A stretch of DNA of 64,000 nt from Niastella sp. (GTDB lineage: Bacteria > Bacteroidota > Bacteroidia > Chitinophagales > Chitinophagaceae). The notes under the pieces were generated by a model, which was not told where the DNA came from, did no database searches, and saw only the letters and a list, made by a program, of their open reading frames with translations. The stretch lies in assembly GCA_016710595.1 (NCBI GenBank), contig JADJVM010000008.1, positions 1,054,001 through 1,118,000 of the forward strand. The letters run 5' to 3'. Position 1 is the stretch's first letter, and each line of letters opens with the position of its first letter. The position numbers and the translations under genes were made by a program. Positions 43,830 through 52,428 of this stretch are shown here, piece by piece.

Positions 43830-45287
43830 TTAGCTCATCCAATTGATGCCTGCTTCGGGGTTCCATTTGGTAGTGCTCTTTTTTAATTTGGTCCAAAATT
43901 CGATAGAACTTTTCCCGGTTATATCGCCTACCCCAAATTTACTTTCATTCCATCCGCCAAAGCTGAACGGCTCACGGGGTACCGGTACGCCTACATTTAC
44001 ACCAATCATACCGGCACTGGCATGATCAATAATATAACGTGCCATACCACCATTTTGTGTAAATACAGAAGCTGCATTTCCATATGGGTTTGCATTTTCA
44101 ATGGCAAGCGCTTCATCTACGGTTTGGGTGCGCATGATAGAAATTACAGGGCCAAATATTTCTTCTTTAGCAACGGCCATATCCGGTGTTACCTGGTCAA
44201 TAACCGTAGGGCCTACATAAGTACCCTTTTCTTTTCCTGCTACTTTGGTGTTTCTTCCATCTACCAATATTCGGGCACCCTGTTGTTCAGCCTCAGTAAT
44301 ATATTTTTCAATTTTTTCCTGCGATTCTTTATTGATCACAGCGCCCAGGTTTTTTCCCGGAATAATTTTACGGGCTTCTTCACAAATTTTATCAATGATG
44401 TGATCTACATTCCCTACGCCTACCATGGCGCTGGCTGCCATACAACGCTGGCCGGCACAACCACTCATACTGGCAGCTACATTTTGAGCCGTCATATCTG
44501 CTTTTGCATCGGGCAATACCATTAAATGGTTTTTAGCGCCTCCCAATGCCAGGCACCTTTTTAAATTTTGTGCACAACGCTGGTACACAATTTTTGCAAC
44601 CCTGGTAGATCCCACAAATGAGACAGCCTGAATACCGGGATGATCGCAAATAGCTTCTACTACTTCTACATCGCCATGTACAATATTAAATACACCATCT
44701 GGTAACCCGGCTTCTTTTAATAATTCGGCTAGCTTTCCGCAACTTAATGGTACTTTTTCTGATGGTTTAATGATCATGCAATTACCCAGGGCAATCGCAT
44801 TTGGAATGGTCCAGTTGGGAACCATGCTTGGAAAATTAAAAGGTACAATAGAGGCTACTACACCTAATGGCACATGTTCTGTACGACATTCTACCCCACG
44901 GCTCACTTCCAGAACTTCGCCGGAAACCAATTGGGGTAATGATGTTGCAAACTCAGTAAGTTCTATACATTTTTCTATTTCTGCCAGTGATTCGCCAATT
45001 GTTTTTCCATTTTCTTCACTGCATAATTCAGCCAGTGATTGGATATTTTTTTCTAATAATGTTTTGTATTTAAAAAATACTTGCACCCTTTCTTTAATTG
45101 GAATCCGGCTCCAGGTTTCAAATGCTTTTTTTGCTGCTTTTACTGCATCATCCAAATCTTTATAACTACTCATGGGTACGGTAGAGAGTGCATTTCCATC
45201 TATTGGCGATACCAGGTCCATTTTACGGTCTCCCAGGGCATCAGTGAATTTTCCATTTATATAATTCTTAATAGGAGAATATTTCAT
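43830..45287 (-). CDS. mmsA: CoA-acylating (methyl)malonate-semialdehyde dehydrogenase
   Basis: A 485-residue aldehyde dehydrogenase of the MMSDH family converting malonate semialdehyde to acetyl-CoA, or the methyl form to propionyl-CoA, with CO2 release. Catalytic Cys is in GCAGQRCMAASA. PFNFPSMVPNWTIPNAIALGN near residue 150 and FVGSTRVAKIVY at the NAD fold are typical of MmsA. The C-terminal VNVGVPVPREPFSFGGWNESKFG is a family signature. It is first gene of the minus-strand pyrimidine operon. Confidence 0.94.
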   Translation of the reverse strand: MKYSPIKNYINGKFTDALGDRKMDLVSPIDGNALSTVPMSSYKDLDDAVKAAKKAFETWSRIPIKERVQVFFKYKTLLEKNIQSLAELCSEENGKTIGESLAEIEKCIELTEFATSLPQLVSGEVLEVSRGVECRTEHVPLGVVASIVPFNFPSMVPNWTIPNAIALGNCMIIKPSEKVPLSCGKLAELLKEAGLPDGVFNIVHGDVEVVEAICDHPGIQAVSFVGSTRVAKIVYQRCAQNLKRCLALGGAKNHLMVLPDAKADMTAQNVAASMSGCAGQRCMAASAMVGVGNVDHIIDKICEEARKIIPGKNLGAVINKESQEKIEKYITEAEQQGARILVDGRNTKVAGKEKGTYVGPTVIDQVTPDMAVAKEEIFGPVISIMRTQTVDEALAIENANPYGNAASVFTQNGGMARYIIDHASAGMIGVNVGVPVPREPFSFGGWNESKFGVGDITGKSSIEFWTKLKKSTTKWNPEAGINWMS

Positions 45288-45391
45288 CGTATTTCTATAT
45301 ATTTTTTATTTTAAGAGGATAAGAAATAAAAATAATTCATTTTTACTTAAGAACAATGATTATTTGTATTTTTCCAAAAATATTCATCCCC
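45288..45391. promoter_or_regulatory. Shared control region of the pyrimidine operon and the Lrp gene
   Basis: 104 bp, almost entirely A/T, between divergent starts at 45287 and 45392. Promoters of both directions must lie here, and an Lrp-type protein would normally bind such A/T-rich DNA. I cannot define a -7 box or operator with confidence. Confidence 0.5.
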
Positions 45392-45868
45392 ATGGCCAAC
45401 AAAGATGGTAATCATCAACTTGACGAATTGGATTTCAAAATTTTATCTGAACTGCAAAAAGATGGCCGCATGTCATTTACCGTAATGGCAGATAGCCTGG
45501 GTGTATCTGTAGGAACCATACGCACCCGGTTAAATAAAATGATTGATGATGGTACAGTAAATATTATTGGGAGAGTAAATCCTGATAAAGTAGGGTTTCG
45601 TTGCTATGCACATATTGCCGTATTTGTGCGGCCTGCAACCCTTAAAGATTCAGTTGCTGCAAAAATTTCTAAAAAACCCGAAGTAAGTTTTTTGGCGATG
45701 ACCTCCGGTGATTATGATTTAGAAGTAGATGTAATGTGCAGGGACAATAATCACCTGGTAGATTTTGTTGATGAAATTAGCAAGATTGAAGGCGTGAGCC
45801 AAACAAAAACAACCATATACTTTAAAGTATATAAATATGCCCAGCCCGATTTAAAACTGCTGAAATAA
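45392..45868 (+). CDS. Lrp/AsnC-family transcriptional regulator
   Basis: A 158-residue regulator with an N-terminal HTH (LDELDFKILSELQKDGRMSFT, SLGVSVGTIRTRLNKMIDDG) and a C-terminal RAM ligand-binding domain (VSFLAMTSGDYDLEVDVMC). The start is the ATG at 45392; an upstream in-frame extension to 45356 has no family similarity. Its divergent position next to mmsA suggests control of pyrimidine catabolism, perhaps sensing an amino acid such as beta-alanine. Both points are inference. Confidence 0.88.
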   Translation: MANKDGNHQLDELDFKILSELQKDGRMSFTVMADSLGVSVGTIRTRLNKMIDDGTVNIIGRVNPDKVGFRCYAHIAVFVRPATLKDSVAAKISKKPEVSFLAMTSGDYDLEVDVMCRDNNHLVDFVDEISKIEGVSQTKTTIYFKVYKYAQPDLKLLK

Positions 45869-45890
45869 TAACAATCAGCAATAGCATATT

Positions 45891-47822
45891 TTAATAAATT
45901 ATTTTATTATCACTCCTGTCCAGGTCTGCCATTCTTTTTGAAGGATCAATTTCGATGCTTGCAATGGCAGCAGCCTGAGCCTTTATTTTTAAAATGTATT
46001 GCGGGTGGGTCCATTGCCATTCCGGCTCCACAAAATATTTTTCAACCGGATCTTCATTTTTCTTACTTCCCAAAGTTAGGTCTAAGGGAATATTATACAG
46101 TTGGGTACTGCCATCTTTAAAAGTAACCCGTACATCAATCGGCATGGGCATTTCGGCTTTATTTACCAAACGAATTTTTACCGTTTCATCATCTTGCCAT
46201 ACACTATCAATACCATAGTTGATGAACTTAGTGGTATTGATCCAATACATACGATACCAGTATAATTGCATGCCGCTTTGCTCTTCGGCAATGCGTATAA
46301 AGTCATTTACATTAGGATGCTTAAATCGCCATTTATTATAATAGGCCATCAATATTTTATCTCTCACATCGGCACCGGTGATATAACCCAGTTGCTCTAA
46401 AAATATTTCTCCTTTAGAATAGGAAGAAATGCTATACCCAAAATTGGTATTATAATGATCTGCATGTGTAGTAAGCGGTTCCTGCAAATCGCTTTTTACC
46501 AAACGAAAATATCCATTGTATGCGCCTGAATGATTTTCTGGCAAACTATTCACTAAGTTTTGTAATGCTTTATTTTCAGGGTTCTTTTCTAATCTTTTTC
46601 TGAGATCCGCTAATTCTGTGTTACCGGAATAAAATGCCGATACCAAACTTTCAGCATAGCTTGCAAAACCTTCATCCATCCAGGGATATTCACTTTCATT
46701 GGTTGCCAGCATCATTTGATACCAACTATGCATCCATTCATGAAATACAGTGCCAATGGTAGAAGTATGAATCAATGTTGCCATAGGATATTCCATTCCT
46801 CCATCACCACCATGTATAAAGGAATATTGAGGATATGCATATTTGCCAAAATTTTTCTCTATAAAAGGAAGCACTTTTTCTGCAGCCGCCAATACATTTT
46901 GCCAACCTTCTTCATACCCTTTATTATCGGGTTTGTATTTATAAATTACATGCAGGGTAAGGTCTGGCCTGATTTTTTTACTGAGGTGATTGTATGCGGT
47001 ATCGGCAGCCCAAACAAAATCATGTACATGATTGCCAACAAAGTGCCAGGTTCTTTTTGCTTTTGCAATGGGTTTTAAAGGGGTTCCGGGTTTATCGTAT
47101 CCCCAGCCAATTTCAGATGCATTCATCAGCACACCGGTTCCTCCCAATTTATAATCTTTATCAATTTTAATACTTACATCATAATTACCCCATACGCCAT
47201 AAAATTCACGGGCAATATATTGATCCGCATGCCAGCCTTCAAAATCGTATTCTGCCATTTTAGGATACCATTGGCTCATGCTGTAACGTACCTGTGTGTT
47301 GGGATTATCCCGGCCAGAACGCCGTATTTGCAGTGGTACCTGTGCTTCAAACTCCATGTCAAAAACCACTTTCTGGCCCGGTAATATGGGTTTGCTAAGC
47401 ATAACTTTTAATATGGTTTCATGCACACTAAAATTTTGAGGTACGCCATTCATTTTTAAACTGAGTACTTTTTGATATCCAATTTCATCTGGAGTAAGTT
47501 TGCTGATGCGGTCTTTTACCCTACTATCCCAATCCGGATTATTATTTATCATGATCTTACCAAGTTCCCGGCTCCTTACATCCATGCTACTGTTGGGCTG
47601 AAATGCGTTCCAGTATAAATGATAAAATACTTTATCCAGCTTATCGGGAGAGTTATTAAAATATTCTAAGCGCTGCTTGCCGGTAAACCGGTTTGTTTGC
47701 ACATTTACATCTATCGCCATTTTATAATTCACTTTTTGCTGCCAATAAGATTGGGCTGTACTTACCGTACTTATTCCGCAAACCATTATCAATACAATAA
47801 AAATCCTAAACTTCTGAATCAT
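45891..47822 (-). CDS. M1-family zinc metallopeptidase, exported
   Basis: Gluzincin aminopeptidase of 643 residues with a signal peptide (FIVLIMVCGISTVSTAQS), the exopeptidase motif GGMEYP (341-346) and the zinc motif HEWMH (361-365) with Glu384 in WMDEGFASYAES. The catalytic domain and long N-terminal beta domain are intact. A peptide-scavenging role in the periplasm or outside is likely. It precedes the M28 peptidase gene... downstream on this strand: the M28 gene (47835-48986) lies 12 bp upstream, so the two are probably one transcript. Confidence 0.92.
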   Translation of the reverse strand: MIQKFRIFIVLIMVCGISTVSTAQSYWQQKVNYKMAIDVNVQTNRFTGKQRLEYFNNSPDKLDKVFYHLYWNAFQPNSSMDVRSRELGKIMINNNPDWDSRVKDRISKLTPDEIGYQKVLSLKMNGVPQNFSVHETILKVMLSKPILPGQKVVFDMEFEAQVPLQIRRSGRDNPNTQVRYSMSQWYPKMAEYDFEGWHADQYIAREFYGVWGNYDVSIKIDKDYKLGGTGVLMNASEIGWGYDKPGTPLKPIAKAKRTWHFVGNHVHDFVWAADTAYNHLSKKIRPDLTLHVIYKYKPDNKGYEEGWQNVLAAAEKVLPFIEKNFGKYAYPQYSFIHGGDGGMEYPMATLIHTSTIGTVFHEWMHSWYQMMLATNESEYPWMDEGFASYAESLVSAFYSGNTELADLRKRLEKNPENKALQNLVNSLPENHSGAYNGYFRLVKSDLQEPLTTHADHYNTNFGYSISSYSKGEIFLEQLGYITGADVRDKILMAYYNKWRFKHPNVNDFIRIAEEQSGMQLYWYRMYWINTTKFINYGIDSVWQDDETVKIRLVNKAEMPMPIDVRVTFKDGSTQLYNIPLDLTLGSKKNEDPVEKYFVEPEWQWTHPQYILKIKAQAAAIASIEIDPSKRMADLDRSDNKIIY

Positions 47823-47834
47823 GTATTTTATCTT

Positions 47835-48986
47835 TTAATTGTGCATGAGCTTATTACAAAAACCAGTTACTAATTTAAATAAATCTTCCTGTTCATTTAA
47901 AGGTAATGTTGCGGCTATATCAAATACATCATGATAAGCGCCAATACCACCCTGGGTATAAAAGAAAAACGAAGGCACTCCTTTTTCTGTAAAATAATAA
48001 TGATCACTGTTAGCCGCTTTACCCCTTGGGTTTATTTTTACCAATAAATGATCTTTATCATTCACCTCGTTCATCAAAGCAAATTCTTTTGGGAACTCGG
48101 TGGCATTTACAACGGTAATACCTTCGGAACCGGTACCGGCTAAATCTGTATTGATTAAAAAACGGATTTGGGATAATGGCACCAATGGATGCTCAGTAAA
48201 ATATTTAGAACCAACTAAACCTGCTTCTTCTGCAGCAAAACAAATAAAGCCCATACTATAACGTTGCGGATGGCTGGCATAATAATGAGCCAGGTTCATA
48301 AGCAAGGCAATACCACTGGCATTATCGTTGGCGCCGGGAAAATAAGTTGTACCCCCCATGCTACCCAAATGATCATAGTGTGCTGTAATAAATATAAATG
48401 AATCCGGCTGTTCTGTTCCCTTTACCATAGCAGCAATATTGGCTGCCGTAAAATCTTTTACAAATTTATTTTCAATAGTGATTTTAAAAGAAGCGGGTTC
48501 ACCTGTTATCGCTTTTTTATTTAATTCAATTCCTGTGTAAGGCACTACTTCTTTTGCTACACTCCAGGTAAGTTTATCAGAAAGGGTTACCATTATTTTA
48601 TCATCCCGGTTTATAAAAGTAACGCTGTCTGCCTGTTGCAATTTACCTTTGGCATGGCTTCCTACACTTTCAGGAAATACAATAAAATCTATACCGGGTA
48701 CTAATTTTTTATTGTTAATGGTTACATCCATATCACCGGGAAACGTATTTACATCAAAACTAAATTCTTGTTGATAAGAATCGCCTGCAAGCGGTATTAA
48801 TCCATATTGCATAAAGGCATTGCTAATATATCCCGCTGCCTTTTGCATGCCCTGCCGGGTATAACCTCTTCCAAAAAAATAAGAGGAGGTAAGTGTATCT
48901 ACCCATTGACGGGAAAAGGCTGAATCTTGCGCTGCAACCGTAAGTTGCAGGCCAATCAGAAAAAGTAAAAAATATAATTTTTTCAT
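47835..48986 (-). CDS. M28-family zinc peptidase, exported
   Basis: A 383-residue aminopeptidase-type M28 protein with a signal peptide (LYFLLFLIGLQLTVAAQ). The co-catalytic zinc residues sit in TAHYDHLGS, PGANDNASG, CFAAEEAGLVGS, LINTDLAG and NSDHYYF. I use the ATG at 48986 (MKKLYFLLF) and not the GTG three codons earlier. The M1 gene follows after 12 bp. A TAATTTG box lies upstream on the minus strand. Confidence 0.92.
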   Translation of the reverse strand: MKKLYFLLFLIGLQLTVAAQDSAFSRQWVDTLTSSYFFGRGYTRQGMQKAAGYISNAFMQYGLIPLAGDSYQQEFSFDVNTFPGDMDVTINNKKLVPGIDFIVFPESVGSHAKGKLQQADSVTFINRDDKIMVTLSDKLTWSVAKEVVPYTGIELNKKAITGEPASFKITIENKFVKDFTAANIAAMVKGTEQPDSFIFITAHYDHLGSMGGTTYFPGANDNASGIALLMNLAHYYASHPQRYSMGFICFAAEEAGLVGSKYFTEHPLVPLSQIRFLINTDLAGTGSEGITVVNATEFPKEFALMNEVNDKDHLLVKINPRGKAANSDHYYFTEKGVPSFFFYTQGGIGAYHDVFDIAATLPLNEQEDLFKLVTGFCNKLMHN

Positions 48987-49054
48987 GCGAAACACTTGTA
49001 AGCAAATTAATGAAAAACCATTAAATGCCCGAACCGGTAATCTAAATTAACAAA

Positions 49055-49726
49055 TCAGGCTTTTTCTTTTCCCTGCACCACTAAAACAATCTCTCCTTTC
49101 ACTCCTTTTTCTAAAAAATAATCATGCACTTCCTGTAAGCTGCCCCTTTTATTTTCTTCAAATTTTTTAGTGAGTTCCCGGCTTACGGAGCATTGCCTAT
49201 CAGCGCCAAAATATTGGATGCAATCCTGTAAAGTTTTAATAAGCCGCATAGGGCTTTCATAAAAAACCATGGTACGGTTTTCTGTACTTAAACTTTTAAA
49301 AAATGTTTGACGGCCTTTTTTTAATGGCGGGAAACCTTCAAAACAAAAATGCTGAATGGGCAGGCCACTATTTACCAATGCGGGTACAAATGCGGTGGCG
49401 CCGGGCAGGCATTGTACTGTTACCCCTTCTAGCACACAAGCCCTTACCAATAAAAAGGCAGGGTCGCTAATGCCGGGTGTACCTGCATCGGTAATTAGGG
49501 CCATCGTTTTGCCGGCCTGCATTTGTTCTACCAAATGATTGGCAACACGGTGTTCATTATGCTGATGATAAGCAGAAAGTGGTTTGCTGATATTATAATG
49601 ATTCAGTAAAACTTTAGAAGTACGGGTATCTTCAGCAAGAATCAGGTCAACCGACTTTAATATCTCTATCGCCCGAAAACTAATATCGCCAAGGTTGCCA
49701 ATGGGAGAAGGTACAATATAAAGCAT
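49055..49726 (-). CDS. rsmI: 16S rRNA (cytidine1402-2'-O)-methyltransferase RsmI
   Basis: Tetrapyrrole-methylase-fold enzyme that 2'-O-methylates C1402 in the decoding centre. The 223-residue protein shows LYIVPSPIGNLGDISFRA, LAEDTRTSKVLLNHY, ALITDAGTPGISDPA and the tail VSRELTKKFEE. It is slightly shorter than E. coli RsmI because the C-terminal HTH-like domain is absent. The gene is 21 bp downstream of purS. Confidence 0.95.
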   Translation of the reverse strand: MLYIVPSPIGNLGDISFRAIEILKSVDLILAEDTRTSKVLLNHYNISKPLSAYHQHNEHRVANHLVEQMQAGKTMALITDAGTPGISDPAFLLVRACVLEGVTVQCLPGATAFVPALVNSGLPIQHFCFEGFPPLKKGRQTFFKSLSTENRTMVFYESPMRLIKTLQDCIQYFGADRQCSVSRELTKKFEENKRGSLQEVHDYFLEKGVKGEIVLVVQGKEKA

Positions 49727-49747
49727 GAAAAAAAATTAAGCTGGTAA

Positions 49748-49993
49748 TTAATATACCGACACTTCAAAAACTTCCATTACAGGATTGGCCAATAATTTTT
49801 GTGCTGCTTCGGTAGCAATTTTTACCGCTTCTTCTTTTGAACTGGCATCTATTTTTAAATCAATATGTTTACCAATACGTACATCATTTACTGCCGTGAT
49901 TGAAAGGTTTTGCAATCCGCCCAATACCGCTTTGCCCTGCGGATCTAATAACTCTTTAAGCGGCATCACTTTTATTTGTGCAGTAAAACTCAT
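49748..49993 (-). CDS. purS: Phosphoribosylformylglycinamidine synthase subunit PurS
   Basis: A small 81-residue subunit that bridges PurQ and PurL in the split FGAM synthase of purine biosynthesis. The sequence from MSFTAQIKVMPLKELLDPQGKAV to VMEVFEVSVY matches PurS. The frame extends upstream to 50062, but the added residues belong to the end of pssA in another frame. The ATG at 49993 overlaps the pssA stop by 4 bases. PurS implies that purL and purQ are separate genes elsewhere. Confidence 0.88.
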   Translation of the reverse strand: MSFTAQIKVMPLKELLDPQGKAVLGGLQNLSITAVNDVRIGKHIDLKIDASSKEEAVKIATEAAQKLLANPVMEVFEVSVY

Positions 49994-50754
49994 GATTCTT
50001 TGTTTTTGAACAGCAAAGATAAAACAATATATAAGGCAAAAATAACCGGCGCTGCCAGCCATTGAAGCAATACGATACTTATGAGTGATATGATAAGTAA
50101 AATATATTTTGCCTTATTTTGATTAAATGAATAATTTTTAAATTTTAAAGCAATCAGTGGCAGGGTACTTATCATAAGCCAGCTTAAGATTGCAATAAGT
50201 GCATACATGATCCAGGGGTTTAGCAATACCCGGTTCACCAATGCGGTATCATTGAACCAATAAATTAAAGGAAACGAGGCAACGAGCAAACCTACAGCCG
50301 GAACGGGTACCCCTTTAAAACCATATTGCTGGCTGTTATCTAAATTAAAACGAGCCAGCCTGTAAGCCGCTGCCATTGGCAAAATAAAGGCAGGAAATAG
50401 CCAGACCAAAGAAATATTTAAACCATCTTCCTGGCCGGCAAAACCAAGTCTTAAAAATTGATACAGTATCATTGCCGGGGCTACACCAAAACTCACCACA
50501 TCGGCCAATGAATCTAATTGCTTGCCCATTTCTGAACTAGCGCTGAACATTCGGGCAATAAACCCATCAAAAAAATCAACAATGGCTGCTATTCCAATAA
50601 AAAGTGAAGCCATCCATATTTTTTCGGGAATGGATACAACCTGCGCCCCATCAGCATTGTATTGAATTACCAATCCATTTTGTAAAATCATTACAATGGC
50701 CAGGCAACCAAAAAAAAGGTTGAGCAGGGTAAAAATATTGGGTATCTGTTTCAT
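49990..50754 (-). CDS. pssA: CDP-diacylglycerol-serine O-phosphatidyltransferase
   Basis: Integral membrane enzyme making phosphatidylserine, precursor of phosphatidylethanolamine. The CDP-alcohol phosphotransferase motif DG-x2-AR-x8-G-x3-D-x3-D is exact at D63, G64, A67, R68, G77, D81, D85. About seven to eight hydrophobic segments are present in 254 residues. ATGA overlap couples it to purS. Confidence 0.95.
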   Translation of the reverse strand: MKQIPNIFTLLNLFFGCLAIVMILQNGLVIQYNADGAQVVSIPEKIWMASLFIGIAAIVDFFDGFIARMFSASSEMGKQLDSLADVVSFGVAPAMILYQFLRLGFAGQEDGLNISLVWLFPAFILPMAAAYRLARFNLDNSQQYGFKGVPVPAVGLLVASFPLIYWFNDTALVNRVLLNPWIMYALIAILSWLMISTLPLIALKFKNYSFNQNKAKYILLIISLISIVLLQWLAAPVIFALYIVLSLLFKNKES

Positions 50755-50818
50755 GTAATCTTGTATGCAATATCTAAATTATTGCCTTATGAGGATTTGA
50801 TAGGTACTAAACCGAAAT

Positions 50819-52111
50819 TTATTTTCTTTTCATCAGCGCTTCTATCTCTTCCACTTCAATAGGAATATTTTTCATGAGATCTTTATTGCCATTGCGGGTG
50901 ATCCAAAAATTATTTTCAATGCGTACCCCCATTTGTTCTTCTTCAATATAAATACCCGGCTCAATGGTGAAAACCATTCCAGCTTTGATTGGCTCATTAC
51001 GGGTTCCAACATCATGTACATCAATACCCAGGTGGTGCGAAATACCATGGTATAAATATTTACGGTAAGCCCTGTTTTCCGGGTCTTCATTTTTTATATC
51101 TGATTTTTTCAGCAAGCCGATTTTTTGAAAAATAACAGTTGCTTCATCACCCACTTTTTCGGTATAATCTAAAATACTAATGCCGGGTTTTAAGATACCG
51201 GCTGCATAGCGGTGCAAATGAAGGCAGGCATTGTAAATGGTTTTTTGACGACGGCCAAATTTTCCGTTTACAGGAATGGTACGGGTAAGATCGGCACAGT
51301 AGCGGCCATATTCCGCACCAAAATCCATCAGGATCAATTCACCATCTTTACATTCCCGGCTATTATCTACATAATGCAATACCCTGGCACGGTCTCCGCT
51401 GGCAATAATAGATCCATAAGCCTCGCCGGTTGCCCGTTGCGATAAAAAAGAATGAAATATCTCTGCTTCTATTTCGTATTCCATTACACCGGGTTTTATA
51501 AAACCCAATAGCCTGCGAAATGTATTTTCAGTAATATCAATTGCTTTTTGCATTACTTCTATTTCCAGCGCTGTTTTAATGGCACGCAATTCCTTTAATA
51601 TTTTGGCGCTGCGGCGGTATTGATGCAAAGGGTAACGCTCCTGCAAATCGGCAGCATAGCGGTAATCTCTCACTTTTATCCAGTTTGATTTACGATCGTT
51701 TTCATTGGTATTTAAATAAATGGTATTTACCTGGTGAATCCAGGGTTGCAACATCCCATCAATTGAATCGAGCCATACGATTGTATCAATACCTGAAATT
51801 GCCCGGGCTTCGTCAACACGCAAGCGGTGGCCATCCCATTTTTCTTTAAGTTCATTGGGCCTTACCAATACCAATACTTCCCGGTATTTTGCTTCGCCAT
51901 TTCCGGGATAAAGGATGAGCATAGAGTCTTCCTGTTCTATGCCTGTAAGCCAATACAGGTCAGAGTTCTGTTTAAATTTATGCAACCCGTCGCCGTTCGT
52001 TGGCAGTTCATCATTGCTATTAAAAATAGCAATCGCATTGGGTTCCATTTTATCAATAAATCTTTTCCTGTTTTGAATGAATATTTCAGGATTTAAAGGA
52101 AGATATTTCAT
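50819..52111 (-). CDS. pepP: Aminopeptidase P family (Xaa-Pro) protein
   Basis: A 430-residue M24B metallopeptidase releasing the N-terminal residue before proline. An N-terminal AMP_N domain (LPLNPEIFIQNRKRFIDKM, QNSDLYWLTGIEQEDS) precedes the pita-bread domain with metal ligands in LILMDFGAEYGRYCADLTRT, YHGISHHLGIDVHD, FTIEPGIYI and GVRIENNF. The start is the ATG at 52111 (MKYLPLNPE); the frame is open to 52141. It is divergent from pckA. Confidence 0.93.
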   Translation of the reverse strand: MKYLPLNPEIFIQNRKRFIDKMEPNAIAIFNSNDELPTNGDGLHKFKQNSDLYWLTGIEQEDSMLILYPGNGEAKYREVLVLVRPNELKEKWDGHRLRVDEARAISGIDTIVWLDSIDGMLQPWIHQVNTIYLNTNENDRKSNWIKVRDYRYAADLQERYPLHQYRRSAKILKELRAIKTALEIEVMQKAIDITENTFRRLLGFIKPGVMEYEIEAEIFHSFLSQRATGEAYGSIIASGDRARVLHYVDNSRECKDGELILMDFGAEYGRYCADLTRTIPVNGKFGRRQKTIYNACLHLHRYAAGILKPGISILDYTEKVGDEATVIFQKIGLLKKSDIKNEDPENRAYRKYLYHGISHHLGIDVHDVGTRNEPIKAGMVFTIEPGIYIEEEQMGVRIENNFWITRNGNKDLMKNIPIEVEEIEALMKRK

Positions 52112-52397
52112 GTCAAGTCGTTTATGTGAGTAGTACTGCAATATACGTTTTAAAATAAATGTTTACCCAATTCTTTATCTTAATGGTAGTGCAAATTATT
52201 TTATTTTATATACCTGTATATAATATTGCAAAGGAAAATTACACATAAAATTGTAAGCCATTTAAAAACATCCAGTATATACAATACAACTATCAATATA
52301 ATTCGCATCCCTTTAAAAAATATTAAGCAAATAGGTATTTTATTGAATCCAAACACAAAAGCTAATATTTACACTGACGTTTCTATAATATTCCTAT
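52112..52397. other. Divergent spacer between pepP and pckA
   Basis: About 290 bp of A/T-rich DNA without a convincing gene. It holds the promoters of both neighbours. An open frame on the plus strand here runs into pckA in a different frame and has no recognisable features. Confidence 0.4.
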
Positions 52398-52405
52398 TAA
52401 CTTTG
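52398..52405 (+). promoter_or_regulatory. -7 box (TAACTTTG) for pckA
   Basis: Exact TAnnTTTG, ending 23 nt before the pckA ATG at 52429. This is a typical distance for the phylum. Confidence 0.55.
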
Positions 52406-52428
52406 CACAAAATTAAACTTCGATTGAT

